A stretch of 59,238 nucleotides of DNA from Alphaproteobacteria bacterium GM202ARS2 (GTDB lineage: Bacteria; Pseudomonadota; Alphaproteobacteria; GM7ARS4). The DNA is taken from positions 1 to 59,238 of the forward strand of contig JACONH010000002.1 in assembly GCA_014323835.1 (NCBI GenBank). Direction: 5' to 3'. Shown piece by piece: positions 36,635-46,177 of this stretch. The translations under genes and the position numbers were made by a program. Position 1 is the first letter of the stretch; each line of letters opens with the position of its first letter. Below the pieces are notes generated by a model. The model was not told the origin of the DNA. It did not search any database and was given only the letters and a program-made list of their open reading frames with translations.

Positions 36635-37451
36635 GCTTGTTGTTGTGGTGTGTCTGTTGGGGGCAAGCGCGTGTGCGGTGCAACGCCAGCCTTTGTTGAG
36701 TGCTGTCGAAGGCTCGATGGCACAGGGCGGCATTGCTTATGGCAAAACGACACCTGAAGCAGAAATGGCGGTGCGTGGCGGCTATAAGGTGCATTGTCCG
36801 AGTGGACATTTTCTTATTGGCTTGCCGTCTAAGGCGCCTCAACGACTCGATATGATCGTGCGGGGTCAGGCAAAAAAAGCAAAAAAGCGACTCAATGTTC
36901 GGCAGAGAAGCTATAAGACTGAGTATATCGATGGTTTGCCTGGCAAAAAGGTGTTGCCTGACGAGTCTCTGTGGCCCCGCATACAATCGGAAAGAGAAAT
37001 GATAAAAACGGCTCGGGCACAGACGCAAGGATGTGGACGGATTGTCGAAGAGCCGACCTTCATTTATCCTGTTCGGGGACGTATCAGCGGCGAATATGGT
37101 TCGGGGCGTGTTCTCAATGGCGTTGAACGCTCGAGGCATTTTGCTATCGATATTGCGGCACCGAAAGGCACAAAAGTTCTAGCCCCGTTGAGCGGGCGGG
37201 TCGTCTTGGCGGGACACGAATTCTTTTATGGCGGCAATATGATTATGCTCGACCATGGCATGGAATTGACGTCATTGTATGCTCACTTGGATACGATGCT
37301 GGTCAAGGAAGGGGACGAAGTGGCAAGGGGCGATGTGATTGGCGAGGTGGGCTCCACCGGGCGGTCAACGGGCCCCCATGTGCATTGGGGCGTTTATCTG
37401 GGGGGGGTGCCTTTGGATCCTTCTCTTATGCTTTTTCAGGGGGAAGAGTAA
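36621..37451 (+). CDS. M23-family peptidase / LytM-domain envelope lipoprotein
   Basis: This 276-residue protein starts with a hydrophobic signal ending LLGASAC, a plausible lipobox although alanine replaces the usual leucine at -3. The C-terminal M23 domain (about 150-272) carries zinc ligands in HFAIDIAAPKGT (H and D) and HVHWGV (HxH), with VLAPLSGRVVLAGHEFFYGGNMIMLDHG between. With all ligands present it is probably an active endopeptidase on peptidoglycan cross-links. GGGGAG lies just before the tandem ATG codons. It overlaps xseA by 14 bases and the acyltransferase gene by 26. Confidence 0.87.
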   Translation: MMGFKLVVVVCLLGASACAVQRQPLLSAVEGSMAQGGIAYGKTTPEAEMAVRGGYKVHCPSGHFLIGLPSKAPQRLDMIVRGQAKKAKKRLNVRQRSYKTEYIDGLPGKKVLPDESLWPRIQSEREMIKTARAQTQGCGRIVEEPTFIYPVRGRISGEYGSGRVLNGVERSRHFAIDIAAPKGTKVLAPLSGRVVLAGHEFFYGGNMIMLDHGMELTSLYAHLDTMLVKEGDEVARGDVIGEVGSTGRSTGPHVHWGVYLGGVPLDPSLMLFQGEE

Positions 37452-38364
37452 ACGTCCAGCGGTTATGGATCCATAGCCACTGTTCGGGCTGACTCAGAAT
37501 CCACGCTTCGAAGCGTTGGTGCATACTGAGGGTGAGGTCATAGATGTTCTTTTTTGTATCGGCATGAGTCGGCACCGGGAGGGGTTCTTCCACTGTTAGG
37601 ATAAAGTGGCTTTTGCGGGTGCGTTCAATCATGACGGGCACCAGCGGTGCCTTAAAGTGAAGAGCAAGCTTGGCGGGGGCATCGAGGGTACCAGACGCAT
37701 GACCCAGAAAGGGTATCGAGAAGTCGGTAATCGTTCTCTGGTCGGCAACAAAGCCGATGGCTTCTTTGTTGCGCATGGCTTTGACGAGACGCTTCGAGCC
37801 GACAGTATCGTTCTTGGGGGCAAAATACGTGGACAAGCTTGCTCGCAAGGGGGCGAGCATCGAATCGACAAGCGGATTGTTTGGTGGACGATAGACAACC
37901 GTGAGGGGATAGCCCAGTTGGGTTACGCACAAAGCACTCATTTCCCAGTTGCCGTAGTGTGCTGAAACGAAGACGACGGGCTTGTCGGCGGCACAGAGTG
38001 CTTCGAGACGTGCCTTGTTTTTGACGATGACCCGATGGGGGTAGCGTCCTTTTGTATCGTAAAGACGCAGCTGGTCAAGGTGGGGGTATTCGGCAATGAC
38101 GCGGCCAATGTTGTTCCACATACCGCTTATGACGTGCCGCCGTTGTCGAGGGGGCATGTCGGGAAAAACAGCCTGCAGATTCTGCCGAGCAATGCGAGAC
38201 AAGGGTGTCAACGGGCCAATAAGACGGGCAAGACAACCGCCAAGAGCTGAGGATGCAGGAAGACCTAAGAGACGAAATAAACGGAAGGCGAGCCATAAGG
38301 CACAAGCTTCCGACAGGTAACGTAGCCGCTTACCTTTGGGCAGACGTGGGGAGGGCGTGTTCAT
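37426..38364 (-). CDS. lpxL: Lipid A biosynthesis acyltransferase (LpxL/HtrB family)
   Basis: The enzyme adds a secondary acyl chain to Kdo2-lipid A precursor from acyl-ACP at the inner membrane. The 312-residue protein has a hydrophobic N-terminal anchor, the catalytic H-x5-E motif in SAHYGNWEMSAL (about residues 135-146), VVYRPPNNPLVD, ADQRT and the C-terminal QPEQWLWIHNRW. Which acyl chain or position (LpxL or LpxM) cannot be decided by eye. It lies 3 bases downstream of lpxK in the lipid A cluster. Confidence 0.88.
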   Translation of the reverse strand: MNTPSPRLPKGKRLRYLSEACALWLAFRLFRLLGLPASSALGGCLARLIGPLTPLSRIARQNLQAVFPDMPPRQRRHVISGMWNNIGRVIAEYPHLDQLRLYDTKGRYPHRVIVKNKARLEALCAADKPVVFVSAHYGNWEMSALCVTQLGYPLTVVYRPPNNPLVDSMLAPLRASLSTYFAPKNDTVGSKRLVKAMRNKEAIGFVADQRTITDFSIPFLGHASGTLDAPAKLALHFKAPLVPVMIERTRKSHFILTVEEPLPVPTHADTKKNIYDLTLSMHQRFEAWILSQPEQWLWIHNRWTFTLPPEKA

Positions 38365-38367
38365 AAG

Positions 38368-39342
38368 CTAGAGCGGGGGCAGGTGCGCGCTTAAAAAATC
38401 AGCCAGCTGTTCTTCATCGCGCCAACGGAGACTGAGGGGCAAAGGCGTGAAAAAATGCCGTTGGTCTTCATCAAGACGGACATAATCTTTTTCTGAGGTG
38501 ACCAGCTGGGCGTTGTGTTTTTTGGCTTCGAGGATATGCTCGGCGATACGCTTGCGGGCGAGAATCGCATGATCTGGGTAGGCATACGTTTTGATAAGGC
38601 GGGTTACAGGCTTGAGCATGTGAAAGAACTGTTTGGGGTTGCCGATAGCAGCAAGAGCAATGGAGGGGCGCTCAGCATCGAGGGCATCGCTGTGCAGGTG
38701 TCTTGTGGCATAGAAGGTGGGTTTGGTGCTGGCAAGAGACAACGTTTGCGTGCCGAGAACAACGATGGCATCCGCTTTACGCAGGGCAAAGGTTAGGGAT
38801 TCTCTTAGGGGGCCGGCGGGCATAATACGTCCATTGCCAAAAGGTGCATGCGAGTCAATAACCAGAAACGAAAGGTCTCGGTGCAGATACGGGTGTTGTA
38901 GCCCGTCATCCATAATAAAGCAATGAACGTGCTGAGGTGTGTTCTGTGTTGTGAGGGCGAGCCGTGCGGCGTTGGCGCGGTTGCGACTGACCCAGACGGG
39001 GGCGTGCTTGGCGAGCACAAGGGGTTCATCGCCGACTTGGCTTGCCTTGTGGCTGGGGTCAACGAGACAAGGGGCTTTTGTTGTGCCGCCGTAACCGCGG
39101 GTCAAGATAATGGGGTGTATGCCCTTCTTTTTAAGGAGGGACACAAGAGCCATGACGACGGGGGTTTTACCGCTTCCGCCGACGGTGACGTTGCCGACAC
39201 AGAGCACAGGAATGGCTGCTCGGTAGGGGCGGATAACCGCTTGGCGTAACCGCCCGAGTGCGCCGATGGCTATGCCAAGGGGGGCAAGCAACGTAGCAAG
39301 AGGCGAATGTGGGGTGTGCCAAAAACGAGGAGGAGACAGCAT
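38368..39342 (-). CDS. lpxK: Tetraacyldisaccharide 4'-kinase
   Basis: LpxK phosphorylates the 4' position of the lipid A disaccharide at the inner membrane. The Walker A loop is VGNVTVGGSGKTP (about residues 48-60), with ILTRGYGG, VGDEPLVLA, FIMDDGLQH, LREP-like GPLRES and VTSEKDYVRL. The ATG at 39342 gives MLSPPRFWHTP, matching the usual (M)xxPxFW start. A GTG at 39357 in the same frame overlaps the waaA end and would add 5 residues. Confidence 0.92.
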   Translation of the reverse strand: MLSPPRFWHTPHSPLATLLAPLGIAIGALGRLRQAVIRPYRAAIPVLCVGNVTVGGSGKTPVVMALVSLLKKKGIHPIILTRGYGGTTKAPCLVDPSHKASQVGDEPLVLAKHAPVWVSRNRANAARLALTTQNTPQHVHCFIMDDGLQHPYLHRDLSFLVIDSHAPFGNGRIMPAGPLRESLTFALRKADAIVVLGTQTLSLASTKPTFYATRHLHSDALDAERPSIALAAIGNPKQFFHMLKPVTRLIKTYAYPDHAILARKRIAEHILEAKKHNAQLVTSEKDYVRLDEDQRHFFTPLPLSLRWRDEEQLADFLSAHLPPL

Positions 39343-39347
39343 CATCC

Positions 39348-40634
39348 TCAAAGCCACGGCAGAATAGATGCTCGATAAGCACCGACAATATGTTGGCTAT
39401 CTTGTTGGCTGTAGCGTTGGGCGTTGCGCGCCATTGTCGTGCGTTTGCTCTTGTTCTGGAGCAGAGAGAGCACCGCTTTTGGTAGGGCTTCAGCTGTGCG
39501 GATGATTTGAGCAGCCCCGTGCTTGTTTAAGGCATGGTAAGTTCTTTGGAAGTTGTCGTGGTGGGGCCCCGTGATGATGGCACAATCAAGGCGCGCGGCT
39601 TCGAGAGGGTTTTGTCCGCCATGCTGAATCAGCGAGCCGCCGATAAATGCAACGCAAGCGAGGCGATAGAACAGCCCCAGCTCGCCGATGGTGTCGGCAA
39701 TATAAAATAATGCGCCCTCATCTTGTGGCGGATAGGGGTAATCAGAGCGACAGATGGGCAGACAGTGGTCGTCTCGTAACGCTTGCGCGATGGCACGGCC
39801 GCGGGAAGCATGACGAGGAACGTGCAACGTGACAAGGTTAGGATATGTTTTTTGCAGGGTGCTATGGGTTTTTTTTATCCATAGGTCTTCGCCGGGATGT
39901 GTGCTTGCGGCAATCCATATTGGTCGCCCTTTGAGTATTTGTTGCCACGTTGCCAGTTCTTTGGCGGAACAGGGCAGAGGCTCGGCGGCGTCTTTGAGGT
40001 TGCCGATGAAACGGACAGAGCGCGCACCCATAAGATGAAAGGTTTGCACGTGACTTTCATTTTGCGGAAAACAGCCGTCAAAGCAGGCAAGCAGATAACG
40101 TAGGGTTTTTTTTGCTCGCCGCCAGTTTGCTTGTGAGCGAGATGACATACGTGCGTTAATCAGCAACATGGGGATGTGCCGTTTGCGTGTCTCCATGAGC
40201 ATGGTGGGCCACAGTTCGGATTCCATCCACAAAGACACGTTGGGGCGCCAGTGGTCGAGGAATCGGGCGACATAGCGCGGCGCATCGAGGCAAATATAAT
40301 GGTGAATGACTCCTGCGGGATTGCGTTGCTGTGCCAGACGCGCCGATGTTACGGTGCCGGTGGTTAGGAGGATATGAGGGGCTTGTGTCTGTTCAGTCAG
40401 GCTTTTCAGCAGAGGCAGAGTCGAGAGGTATTCGCCGACGCTGGCGGCGTGGATCCATAGGAGTTTTCCTTTGGGTCTTTTTTGATAGGCTCTTCCGACT
40501 CGTTCAGGCAATCGTTTTTTTTCTTCTTTGCCGCGCCACAGGCGCAGATGAAGGAACAACGGCACGGCGATGCGCAACAGACGCCACCCTGCCCGATAAA
40601 AGAGCAACGTCTTCGGATAGTTGGCAGAAACCAT
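39348..40634 (-). CDS. waaA: 3-deoxy-D-manno-octulosonic acid transferase
   Basis: WaaA transfers Kdo from CMP-Kdo to lipid A precursor. The 428-residue GT30 protein shows an N-terminal anchor, the acceptor-side motif WIHAASVGEYLSTLPL (about 75-90, with the catalytic glutamate), LLTTGTVTSARL, SLWMESELWPTML, LINARMSSRS, IGNLKDAAEPLP and the C-terminal GGSLIQHGGQNPLEAARL (CMP-Kdo site). It lies upstream of lpxK and 21 bases downstream of msbA in one minus-strand cluster. Confidence 0.94.
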   Translation of the reverse strand: MVSANYPKTLLFYRAGWRLLRIAVPLFLHLRLWRGKEEKKRLPERVGRAYQKRPKGKLLWIHAASVGEYLSTLPLLKSLTEQTQAPHILLTTGTVTSARLAQQRNPAGVIHHYICLDAPRYVARFLDHWRPNVSLWMESELWPTMLMETRKRHIPMLLINARMSSRSQANWRRAKKTLRYLLACFDGCFPQNESHVQTFHLMGARSVRFIGNLKDAAEPLPCSAKELATWQQILKGRPIWIAASTHPGEDLWIKKTHSTLQKTYPNLVTLHVPRHASRGRAIAQALRDDHCLPICRSDYPYPPQDEGALFYIADTIGELGLFYRLACVAFIGGSLIQHGGQNPLEAARLDCAIITGPHHDNFQRTYHALNKHGAAQIIRTAEALPKAVLSLLQNKSKRTTMARNAQRYSQQDSQHIVGAYRASILPWL

Positions 40635-40655
40635 CGTGCCTTAAGACGCAGCACC

Positions 40656-42629
40656 CTAAGAGACGCGACGTATATGGGGCGCAGGCAGATCATCGTGCGT
40701 GTCCGTGTCAAGAATATCGCCATGCTTCTGTTGCGTGACCATCTTCTTATAGAGACCGGGTTTGCCAATCAGGTTGGCGTGCGTGCCACTCTCGTGCACT
40801 TTGCCATTGAGAATCACGTAAATGTGCTCGGCATTGCGGATAGTGGACAAACGATGAGCAATAACCAACGTGGTGCGGTTGGCACGCAACTTGGTTAAAC
40901 TTTTTTGGATGACGTTCTCGGATTCGCTGTCGAGAGCCGAGGTTGCTTCGTCGAGGAGAAGAATAGGGGCATCTTTCATCATGGCGCGGGCAATCGATAG
41001 CCGTTGACGTTGTCCGCCCGAGAGCATGACGCCGTTTTCGCCAATGACAGTTTTATAGCCTTTGGGGAGGTGCTCGATGAATTCGGCAGCAGCGGAGTTT
41101 TCTGCTGCCTGTTTGATAGCGGTCATAGGGCATCTTTTGGTGCCGTAGGCAATATTCGCAGCAATGGTATCGTTCATAAGAAAAATGTCTTGGCTAACGA
41201 GAGCAATATGTGCCCGCAACGATTCGAGGGTGAGGGTGCGAATATCGATGCCGTTGAGTTGGATACGTCCTTCGGTCACATCATAGAAACGTGGAATAAG
41301 ATTGAGGATGGTGGATTTGCCTCCCCCTGAGGGGCCAACGAGGGCTGTGGTTTTGCCTTCTGCTACGTGCAAGTCGATACCATTGAGGGCATAACGCCGA
41401 GACGCACTGCTTTTGTCTTTGCTGGGATAAGAAAACAACACATGCTCGAAGGCTATGGTCAGCTGCTTGCGGTGCTTTTTGGGTAGGGGTTTGGCGTTCT
41501 CTCGATTCTGCACGGTGGGTTTGGAGTCGATAATCTGAAAAATATTTTTCGCTGAAGCGATGCACCCCTGAATCTGAGCGCCGACAGTCGATAGGTTTTT
41601 GAGCGGACGATAGACAATCAGAGCGGCGGTTACGAAGGCAAAAAACGAGCCTGGCGTCGTTGAGCCGTCGATGACTCGTTGTCCGCCATAAGCCATCGTC
41701 ATGCCGATAGCCAGTCCTGCGAGGATATCGACCAGTGGGCGGCGCATGGCTTCTGCTTGCACGGTTTTTAGTTCGGCACCTGCGCTGTTTCTGAAAAATG
41801 TATCGGCTTTTTTACTTTCTTTTTCTTCCATCTGGAAGGCTTTTACTTGGCGTATGCCTTGAAAAGATTGATTGAGAAAGGATGCCATGCCGCCGGCGAT
41901 ACTATGCTGTTGGTGCGTGGCACCTTCGGCAACATTGCGATTTTTGCGTGTCAAAGGAAAGTACAACACCATAAAAGCCGTTGAAATAAAGAGGAACATC
42001 CGCCAATCTTGCACAATCATCAAGCCCGCCAGCGATATCAGCATCAGCGAGTCACGCAACAACGTCACAACGGTGGCAATCAGCGTCGAGGCGACCCCTT
42101 GAGCCACTTGTGTGAACTTCGACACCAAATTCGGGCTGGTGGTGCTATGAAAAAAGCTGAGGTCGCTTTTGAGCACGTGGCGGAACAACTGCGAACGCAC
42201 ATGAGCAGATGCCTGTGATGTGACACGATTCATAAGGATCATCTGTAAAAATTCGGCAATGCCGCGCACCGAGAACATCGCAAAGATAATAAAAGGTAAC
42301 ACAGAGAGCATCTCGGTGTTCTTGTTGAGGAAAATATCATCGAGAACAGGTTTCATAATCCACGCTTTAGCCGATGTCGCCAAAGCCACCAGAATCATGA
42401 AGAAAACAGCAAAAGATATGGTTGGCCAGTGGGGCAGAAGATAGGTCTTAAACACCCGTATCAGAATTTTTTTTGTATCGCTTCTTTTTGTTTTTGGTGT
42501 TTTTTTGTTATCGACGCGCCCGGTCAGGATGCTCTTGAGGTAAGGCACCATGTTCTTTAATCCTTCTTTCAGCTGTTGAGTCGGCGAAGAAGAGGGAGAG
42601 CCAAAGGGTGAATTCTTGTGCTGAGGCAT
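40656..42629 (-). CDS. msbA: MsbA-type lipid A-core flippase ABC transporter
   Basis: This is a half-transporter with fused membrane and ATPase domains, placed among waaA, lpxK and lpxL, so lipid A flipping is the likely role. The 657 residues include an unusually long polar N-terminal extension (about 60), six hydrophobic helices (about 70-370), Walker A GPSGGGKST, the Q-loop LVSQDIFLMND, signature LSGGQRQRLSIARA, Walker B ILLLDEATSALD and the H-loop IAHRLST. Some alphaproteobacterial homologues act in other lipid exports, but the context supports MsbA. Confidence 0.88.
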   Translation of the reverse strand: MPQHKNSPFGSPSSSPTQQLKEGLKNMVPYLKSILTGRVDNKKTPKTKRSDTKKILIRVFKTYLLPHWPTISFAVFFMILVALATSAKAWIMKPVLDDIFLNKNTEMLSVLPFIIFAMFSVRGIAEFLQMILMNRVTSQASAHVRSQLFRHVLKSDLSFFHSTTSPNLVSKFTQVAQGVASTLIATVVTLLRDSLMLISLAGLMIVQDWRMFLFISTAFMVLYFPLTRKNRNVAEGATHQQHSIAGGMASFLNQSFQGIRQVKAFQMEEKESKKADTFFRNSAGAELKTVQAEAMRRPLVDILAGLAIGMTMAYGGQRVIDGSTTPGSFFAFVTAALIVYRPLKNLSTVGAQIQGCIASAKNIFQIIDSKPTVQNRENAKPLPKKHRKQLTIAFEHVLFSYPSKDKSSASRRYALNGIDLHVAEGKTTALVGPSGGGKSTILNLIPRFYDVTEGRIQLNGIDIRTLTLESLRAHIALVSQDIFLMNDTIAANIAYGTKRCPMTAIKQAAENSAAAEFIEHLPKGYKTVIGENGVMLSGGQRQRLSIARAMMKDAPILLLDEATSALDSESENVIQKSLTKLRANRTTLVIAHRLSTIRNAEHIYVILNGKVHESGTHANLIGKPGLYKKMVTQQKHGDILDTDTHDDLPAPHIRRVS

Positions 42630-43079
42630 CTAGAGTCCTCCGTAACCTGTGCCGTGTAGCAATTGATCCCGCTGCTTCAAGTCTTCGTCCATCTGAGTCT
42701 TGCAGACTTTGAAGATATCTCGGATAGAGACAACAGCCAGAACTTTGCCGTTCTCTGTGACGGGCAAGTGGCGAAAGTGTCCTTGCGAAAAAATGGTTAG
42801 AGCATCCATAGCGATATCGTCTTTACCGAGGCATTGTGGGTTGGGTGTCATGATTGTTTTGATGAGAACTTTTTCGGGGTCTTTTTTTTGGGCGGTGACT
42901 TTGCGGAGAATATCTCGTTCGGTTATGATGCCTTGTAGCATTTTGTTGCTATCGAGCACGACAAGAGCACTGATGTTCTTGTCATCCATGAGTTGTGCCG
43001 CCCGCAGAGCCGACTCTTGGGCTGTTATGGCATGAACGTTGCTGGGTGCGACGACGTCAGGGATAATCTTGCGTTGCAT
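42630..43079 (-). CDS. CBS-domain pair protein
   Basis: The protein is a Bateman module: two CBS domains of about 55 residues each (NVHAITAQESALRAAQLMDDKN to ITERDILRKV, then KTIMTPNPQCL to VSIRDIFKV). Such modules bind adenosine nucleotides and regulate partners. No fused effector domain is present. The ATG at 43079 gives the family-like start MQRKIIPDV; an upstream in-frame Met would add 29 residues with a poor fit. Its stop abuts the msbA start, so co-transcription is likely. Function is unknown. Confidence 0.82.
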   Translation of the reverse strand: MQRKIIPDVVAPSNVHAITAQESALRAAQLMDDKNISALVVLDSNKMLQGIITERDILRKVTAQKKDPEKVLIKTIMTPNPQCLGKDDIAMDALTIFSQGHFRHLPVTENGKVLAVVSIRDIFKVCKTQMDEDLKQRDQLLHGTGYGGL

Positions 43080-43221
43080 GGGAAAGCCATAAAAACAGGG
43101 GGTCGAAAAGACAACAAAAGGGAAGGTCTTGGTTGTATCATAGGGATGTGGTATATTAGGAAACAATCAGCCTTAACCGTAACGTAGCGTTAACCGAGAT
43201 GAAAAGCAAGTTTCTATTCCC

Positions 43222-44193
43222 ATGCTTAGGGCAGACAAAACTCACAAGACTCGTAAGACTCAGAGGTGTGCTTCTGTGAAGGCTTGTCGTCACATTTTGG
43301 CTATTGAGGGGATGTCTCGAGATGCGATTGTTGCTTTGTTAGACAAGGCACAAAGCTACGTGGGGGGAGATAGCGGCAAGAGACGGCGTCTCTCCGTGCT
43401 AGAAGGCTATAGCGTGATTAACCTTTTCTTTGAGAATTCGACACGCACGCGCACTTCTTTTGAGATGGCGGCGAAGCGTCTGGGTGCCAATGTTGTTAAT
43501 ATGTCGGTGGCGACCAGTTCGATTAAGAAAGGCGAGACTCTTCTGGATACGGCGGCGACATTGAATGCGATGGATACGGACGTACTGGTGGTGCGGCATC
43601 CTTGTTCGGGGGCGGTTGTGTTGTTGGCGGAAAAGATGACGTGTCCGGTTATTAATGGCGGCGATGGCGCGCACGAGCATCCCACGCAGGCTCTCATCGA
43701 TGCGTTGACCATTCGCAGTCGTAAGGGACGGCTATCGGGCTTGAAGGTGGTGATATGTGGCGATGTTAAGCACTCTCGTGTTGCCCGCTCGAACATTCAC
43801 TTATTGAATACGATGCAGGCTGAGGTGCATATTGTTGCTCCTTATACGCTGGTGCCGTCGGGCATTGACGAGCTGGGCGTGCGTGTTCACCACGATATGC
43901 ACACAGGTTTGCGCGATGCCGATGTGATTATGATGTTGCGGATTCAAAAGGAACGTATTCATGGCGCGTACGTTTCTTCGCCTCGTGAGTACTATCATTT
44001 CTTTGGGCTGGATCGCAAAAAATTCGCCGTCGCTAAAGATGATGCGGTGATTATGCACCCAGGCCCCATGGATAGGGGAGTCGAAATCGATAGCGAGTTG
44101 GCTGATGATATCGACCGCAGCTTGATTCACCAACAGGTGGAGGTGGGCGTCGCTGTGCGTATGGCTTGTTTGCAAACAGTGATGGAGTCTTAA
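43222..44193 (+). CDS. pyrB: Aspartate carbamoyltransferase catalytic subunit
   Basis: PyrB makes N-carbamoyl-aspartate from carbamoyl phosphate and aspartate in pyrimidine synthesis. The 323 residues show the carbamoyl-phosphate site [15 protein letters not shown] (about 73-87), the second substrate segment [20 protein letters not shown], the [14 protein letters not shown] region and [11 protein letters not shown]. It lies 3 bases before the pyrC-like gene, and the pair may form a structural complex (see pyrC). Confidence 0.96.
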   Translation: MLRADKTHKTRKTQRCASVKACRHILAIEGMSRDAIVALLDKAQSYVGGDSGKRRRLSVLEGYSVINLFFENSTRTRTSFEMAAKRLGANVVNMSVATSSIKKGETLLDTAATLNAMDTDVLVVRHPCSGAVVLLAEKMTCPVINGGDGAHEHPTQALIDALTIRSRKGRLSGLKVVICGDVKHSRVARSNIHLLNTMQAEVHIVAPYTLVPSGIDELGVRVHHDMHTGLRDADVIMMLRIQKERIHGAYVSSPREYYHFFGLDRKKFAVAKDDAVIMHPGPMDRGVEIDSELADDIDRSLIHQQVEVGVAVRMACLQTVMES

Positions 44194-44196
44194 ACG

Positions 44197-45546
44197 ATGC
44201 GTGTGGGTAGCACAACGACTCTGGATGCTTTGGCGATGCAAGAGCACGCATCTCGTCCTCTCGTGTTGACGGGTGCCCGCTTGTTGGATCCTGCCAGTGG
44301 ACTCGATGAGAAAGGGGACGTTGTCGTGCAAGACAAAACCATTCGCCATGTCGGGGGGCATGACGATAAGGTAGCGGACGCGCTGCGTGTCGATTGTTCG
44401 GGGTTGTGTTTGTGTCCGGGGCTTGTGGATATGCGCGCCTGTTTGTGCGAACCGGGCTTCGAGCATAACGAGACCATCGCTTCAGGGTCGTCCGCTGCCG
44501 TCGCAGGCGGCGTATGCTCGGTGTTATGTGCCTCAAACACGCAGCCCGTCATTGATAGAGTCGAACTTGTCGGCTTCATCCAGAGACGCTCCCGAGAAGC
44601 AGCTTATGCAAAAATTTATCCGTGTGCGGCTCTTACCCGCCAAGCTTTAGGTGCGGACATTACCGACATAGGCTTGTTGCAGGAAGCAGGGGCTTTGGCT
44701 TTTGGCGATTCGTGGCGGTATGTTGCTAACAGTCGTGTTATGCGTCAGGCGTTGTCTTATGCTCGTGGCTTCGATGCCCTTGTGATGCAACATGCCCAAG
44801 AAACCAGCTTGTCTGCTGATGGCGTTATGAATGAGGGGGCTCTTGCGACACGCTTAGGCTTAGAGGGCACGCCTGCCGTTGCCGAAAGCATCGCCCTAGA
44901 GCGGGACGTGCGACTCCTACGGGACGTTGGCGGTCGCTATCACGCAAGCCACATTACGACCGCTGATTCTGTTGCAATTATCGCTGAAGCCAAAGCACAG
45001 GGGCTTTCTATCACATGTGATACGGCCCCGCCCTATTTTATGTTGAATGAGCATGCGGTAGGCAACTACCGCACGTATGCTCGTATGAATCCGCCTTTAC
45101 GACAGGAATATGACCGTTTGGCGATTATCGATGGTTTGTGTTCAGGAGTCATTGATGCGATTGCTTCCGACCATTGCCCTTATGACCGAGAGAGCAAGCG
45201 TCTTCCTTTTGAGCAGGCAGCCCCGGGGTCTGTTGGCTTAGAGACGTTGCTTTCTCTGGTTTTGCATTTATACTATGATGGCAAGATGACTCTTCTCGAT
45301 GCTTTATCGAAGGTGACGCACCTGCCTGCGTCTCTTTTGGGTCTTGATGCGGGTGCGTTGCGGGTCGGTGCTTGTGCTGATCTTGTGCTTTTTGCTCTCG
45401 ATGAGTCGTGGCGTGTGGATGCCGATAAACTGGTGAGTCGTTCCAGCAATACCGCCTTCGATGGTATGATGATGCAAGGGCGCGTCAGGGCGACCTTCAT
45501 CGATGGGCGACTGGTCTATCGAGGTGTTCCTTTGCGTAAAAAATAG
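44197..45546 (+). CDS. pyrC: Dihydroorotase-like protein lacking the HxH metal motif (PyrX type)
   Basis: This 449-residue amidohydrolase-fold protein is homologous to class I dihydroorotase (CPGLVDMR, EHNETI, SVLCASNTQPVID, VGLETLLSLVLHLY). In active enzymes DxHxHxR supplies two metal-ligand histidines. Here residues 78-84 read DMRACLC, so both histidines and the arginine are replaced (R80, C82, C84). Other ligand candidates (VMQHAQE, YHASHITT, IASDHCPYD) remain. Non-catalytic PyrC homologues that support ATCase assembly are known beside pyrB in some proteobacteria, and this gene matches them. A catalytic PyrC should then be encoded elsewhere. Confidence 0.88.
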   Translation: MRVGSTTTLDALAMQEHASRPLVLTGARLLDPASGLDEKGDVVVQDKTIRHVGGHDDKVADALRVDCSGLCLCPGLVDMRACLCEPGFEHNETIASGSSAAVAGGVCSVLCASNTQPVIDRVELVGFIQRRSREAAYAKIYPCAALTRQALGADITDIGLLQEAGALAFGDSWRYVANSRVMRQALSYARGFDALVMQHAQETSLSADGVMNEGALATRLGLEGTPAVAESIALERDVRLLRDVGGRYHASHITTADSVAIIAEAKAQGLSITCDTAPPYFMLNEHAVGNYRTYARMNPPLRQEYDRLAIIDGLCSGVIDAIASDHCPYDRESKRLPFEQAAPGSVGLETLLSLVLHLYYDGKMTLLDALSKVTHLPASLLGLDAGALRVGACADLVLFALDESWRVDADKLVSRSSNTAFDGMMMQGRVRATFIDGRLVYRGVPLRKK

Positions 45547-45559
45547 GAGAACCAACGTT

Positions 45560-46177
45560 ATGGTCGATATGTTACAGCTCCTTGTTTTGAGTGGCGTCTT
45601 TGTTGGTGCTTATGTGGTCGGCAGTCTTCCTTTTGGCGTTATGACCAGTCGCCTGATGGGTAAATCAGACCCACGCGCCAGTGGCTCAGGCAACATAGGT
45701 GCGACCAATGTTGCTCGGGCATCAGGTTATGGCGCGGGGGCTTTGACGCTTCTTGGCGATGGCGGCAAAGGCTTCATCGTGCTTTATGGCGGCGCGATGG
45801 TGGCACCTGAACCTGTCGCCTTAGGCATAGCCTTGATAGCGGTGGTTCTCGGGCATATGTTCCCGTTCTGGCTCCGTTTTCGCGGCGGAAAAGGGGTCGC
45901 AACCACGCTGGGGGCAGCATTGGCTCTATCGCCGTTCGCCTTTGTCGGATTCTTGGCAACGTGGGGGAGTGTTCTATGGATAACCCGCTACGTCTCGGTG
46001 GCATCAATCATCAGTGCGTGGACGTTGCCCCTATGGCTCTTTGCGGAGGGGAGACCCATGACTCTTGTTTATGCTTCAGGTGTGGTGGCGGCTTTGGTGA
46101 CCTTTGCCCATAGAAGCAACATCGCTCTTTTGCGGCGGGGCGAGGAAGAAAAAATGCTCGGAGCGCGCGAGACGTGA
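45560..46177 (+). CDS. plsY: Acyl-phosphate glycerol-3-phosphate acyltransferase
   Basis: PlsY transfers the acyl group from acyl-phosphate to glycerol 3-phosphate at the inner membrane, the first step of phospholipid synthesis. The 205-residue polytopic protein has all three active-site motifs: VVGSLPFG, then SGNIGATNVAR (about 43-53), and FRGGKGVATTLG (about 110-121), with several hydrophobic helices. The ATG at 45560 is preceded by AGGAG; a longer frame beginning inside pyrC is rejected. It overlaps dprA by 4 bases. Confidence 0.94.
   Translation: MVDMLQLLVLSGVFVGAYVVGSLPFGVMTSRLMGKSDPRASGSGNIGATNVARASGYGAGALTLLGDGGKGFIVLYGGAMVAPEPVALGIALIAVVLGHMFPFWLRFRGGKGVATTLGAALALSPFAFVGFLATWGSVLWITRYVSVASIISAWTLPLWLFAEGRPMTLVYASGVVAALVTFAHRSNIALLRRGEEEKMLGARET

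Noticed and set aside
43080..43166. Longer start for the CBS-domain protein
   Set aside because: The extra 29 residues are hydrophobic and aromatic, do not fit the family, and the internal Met gives the usual N-terminus.
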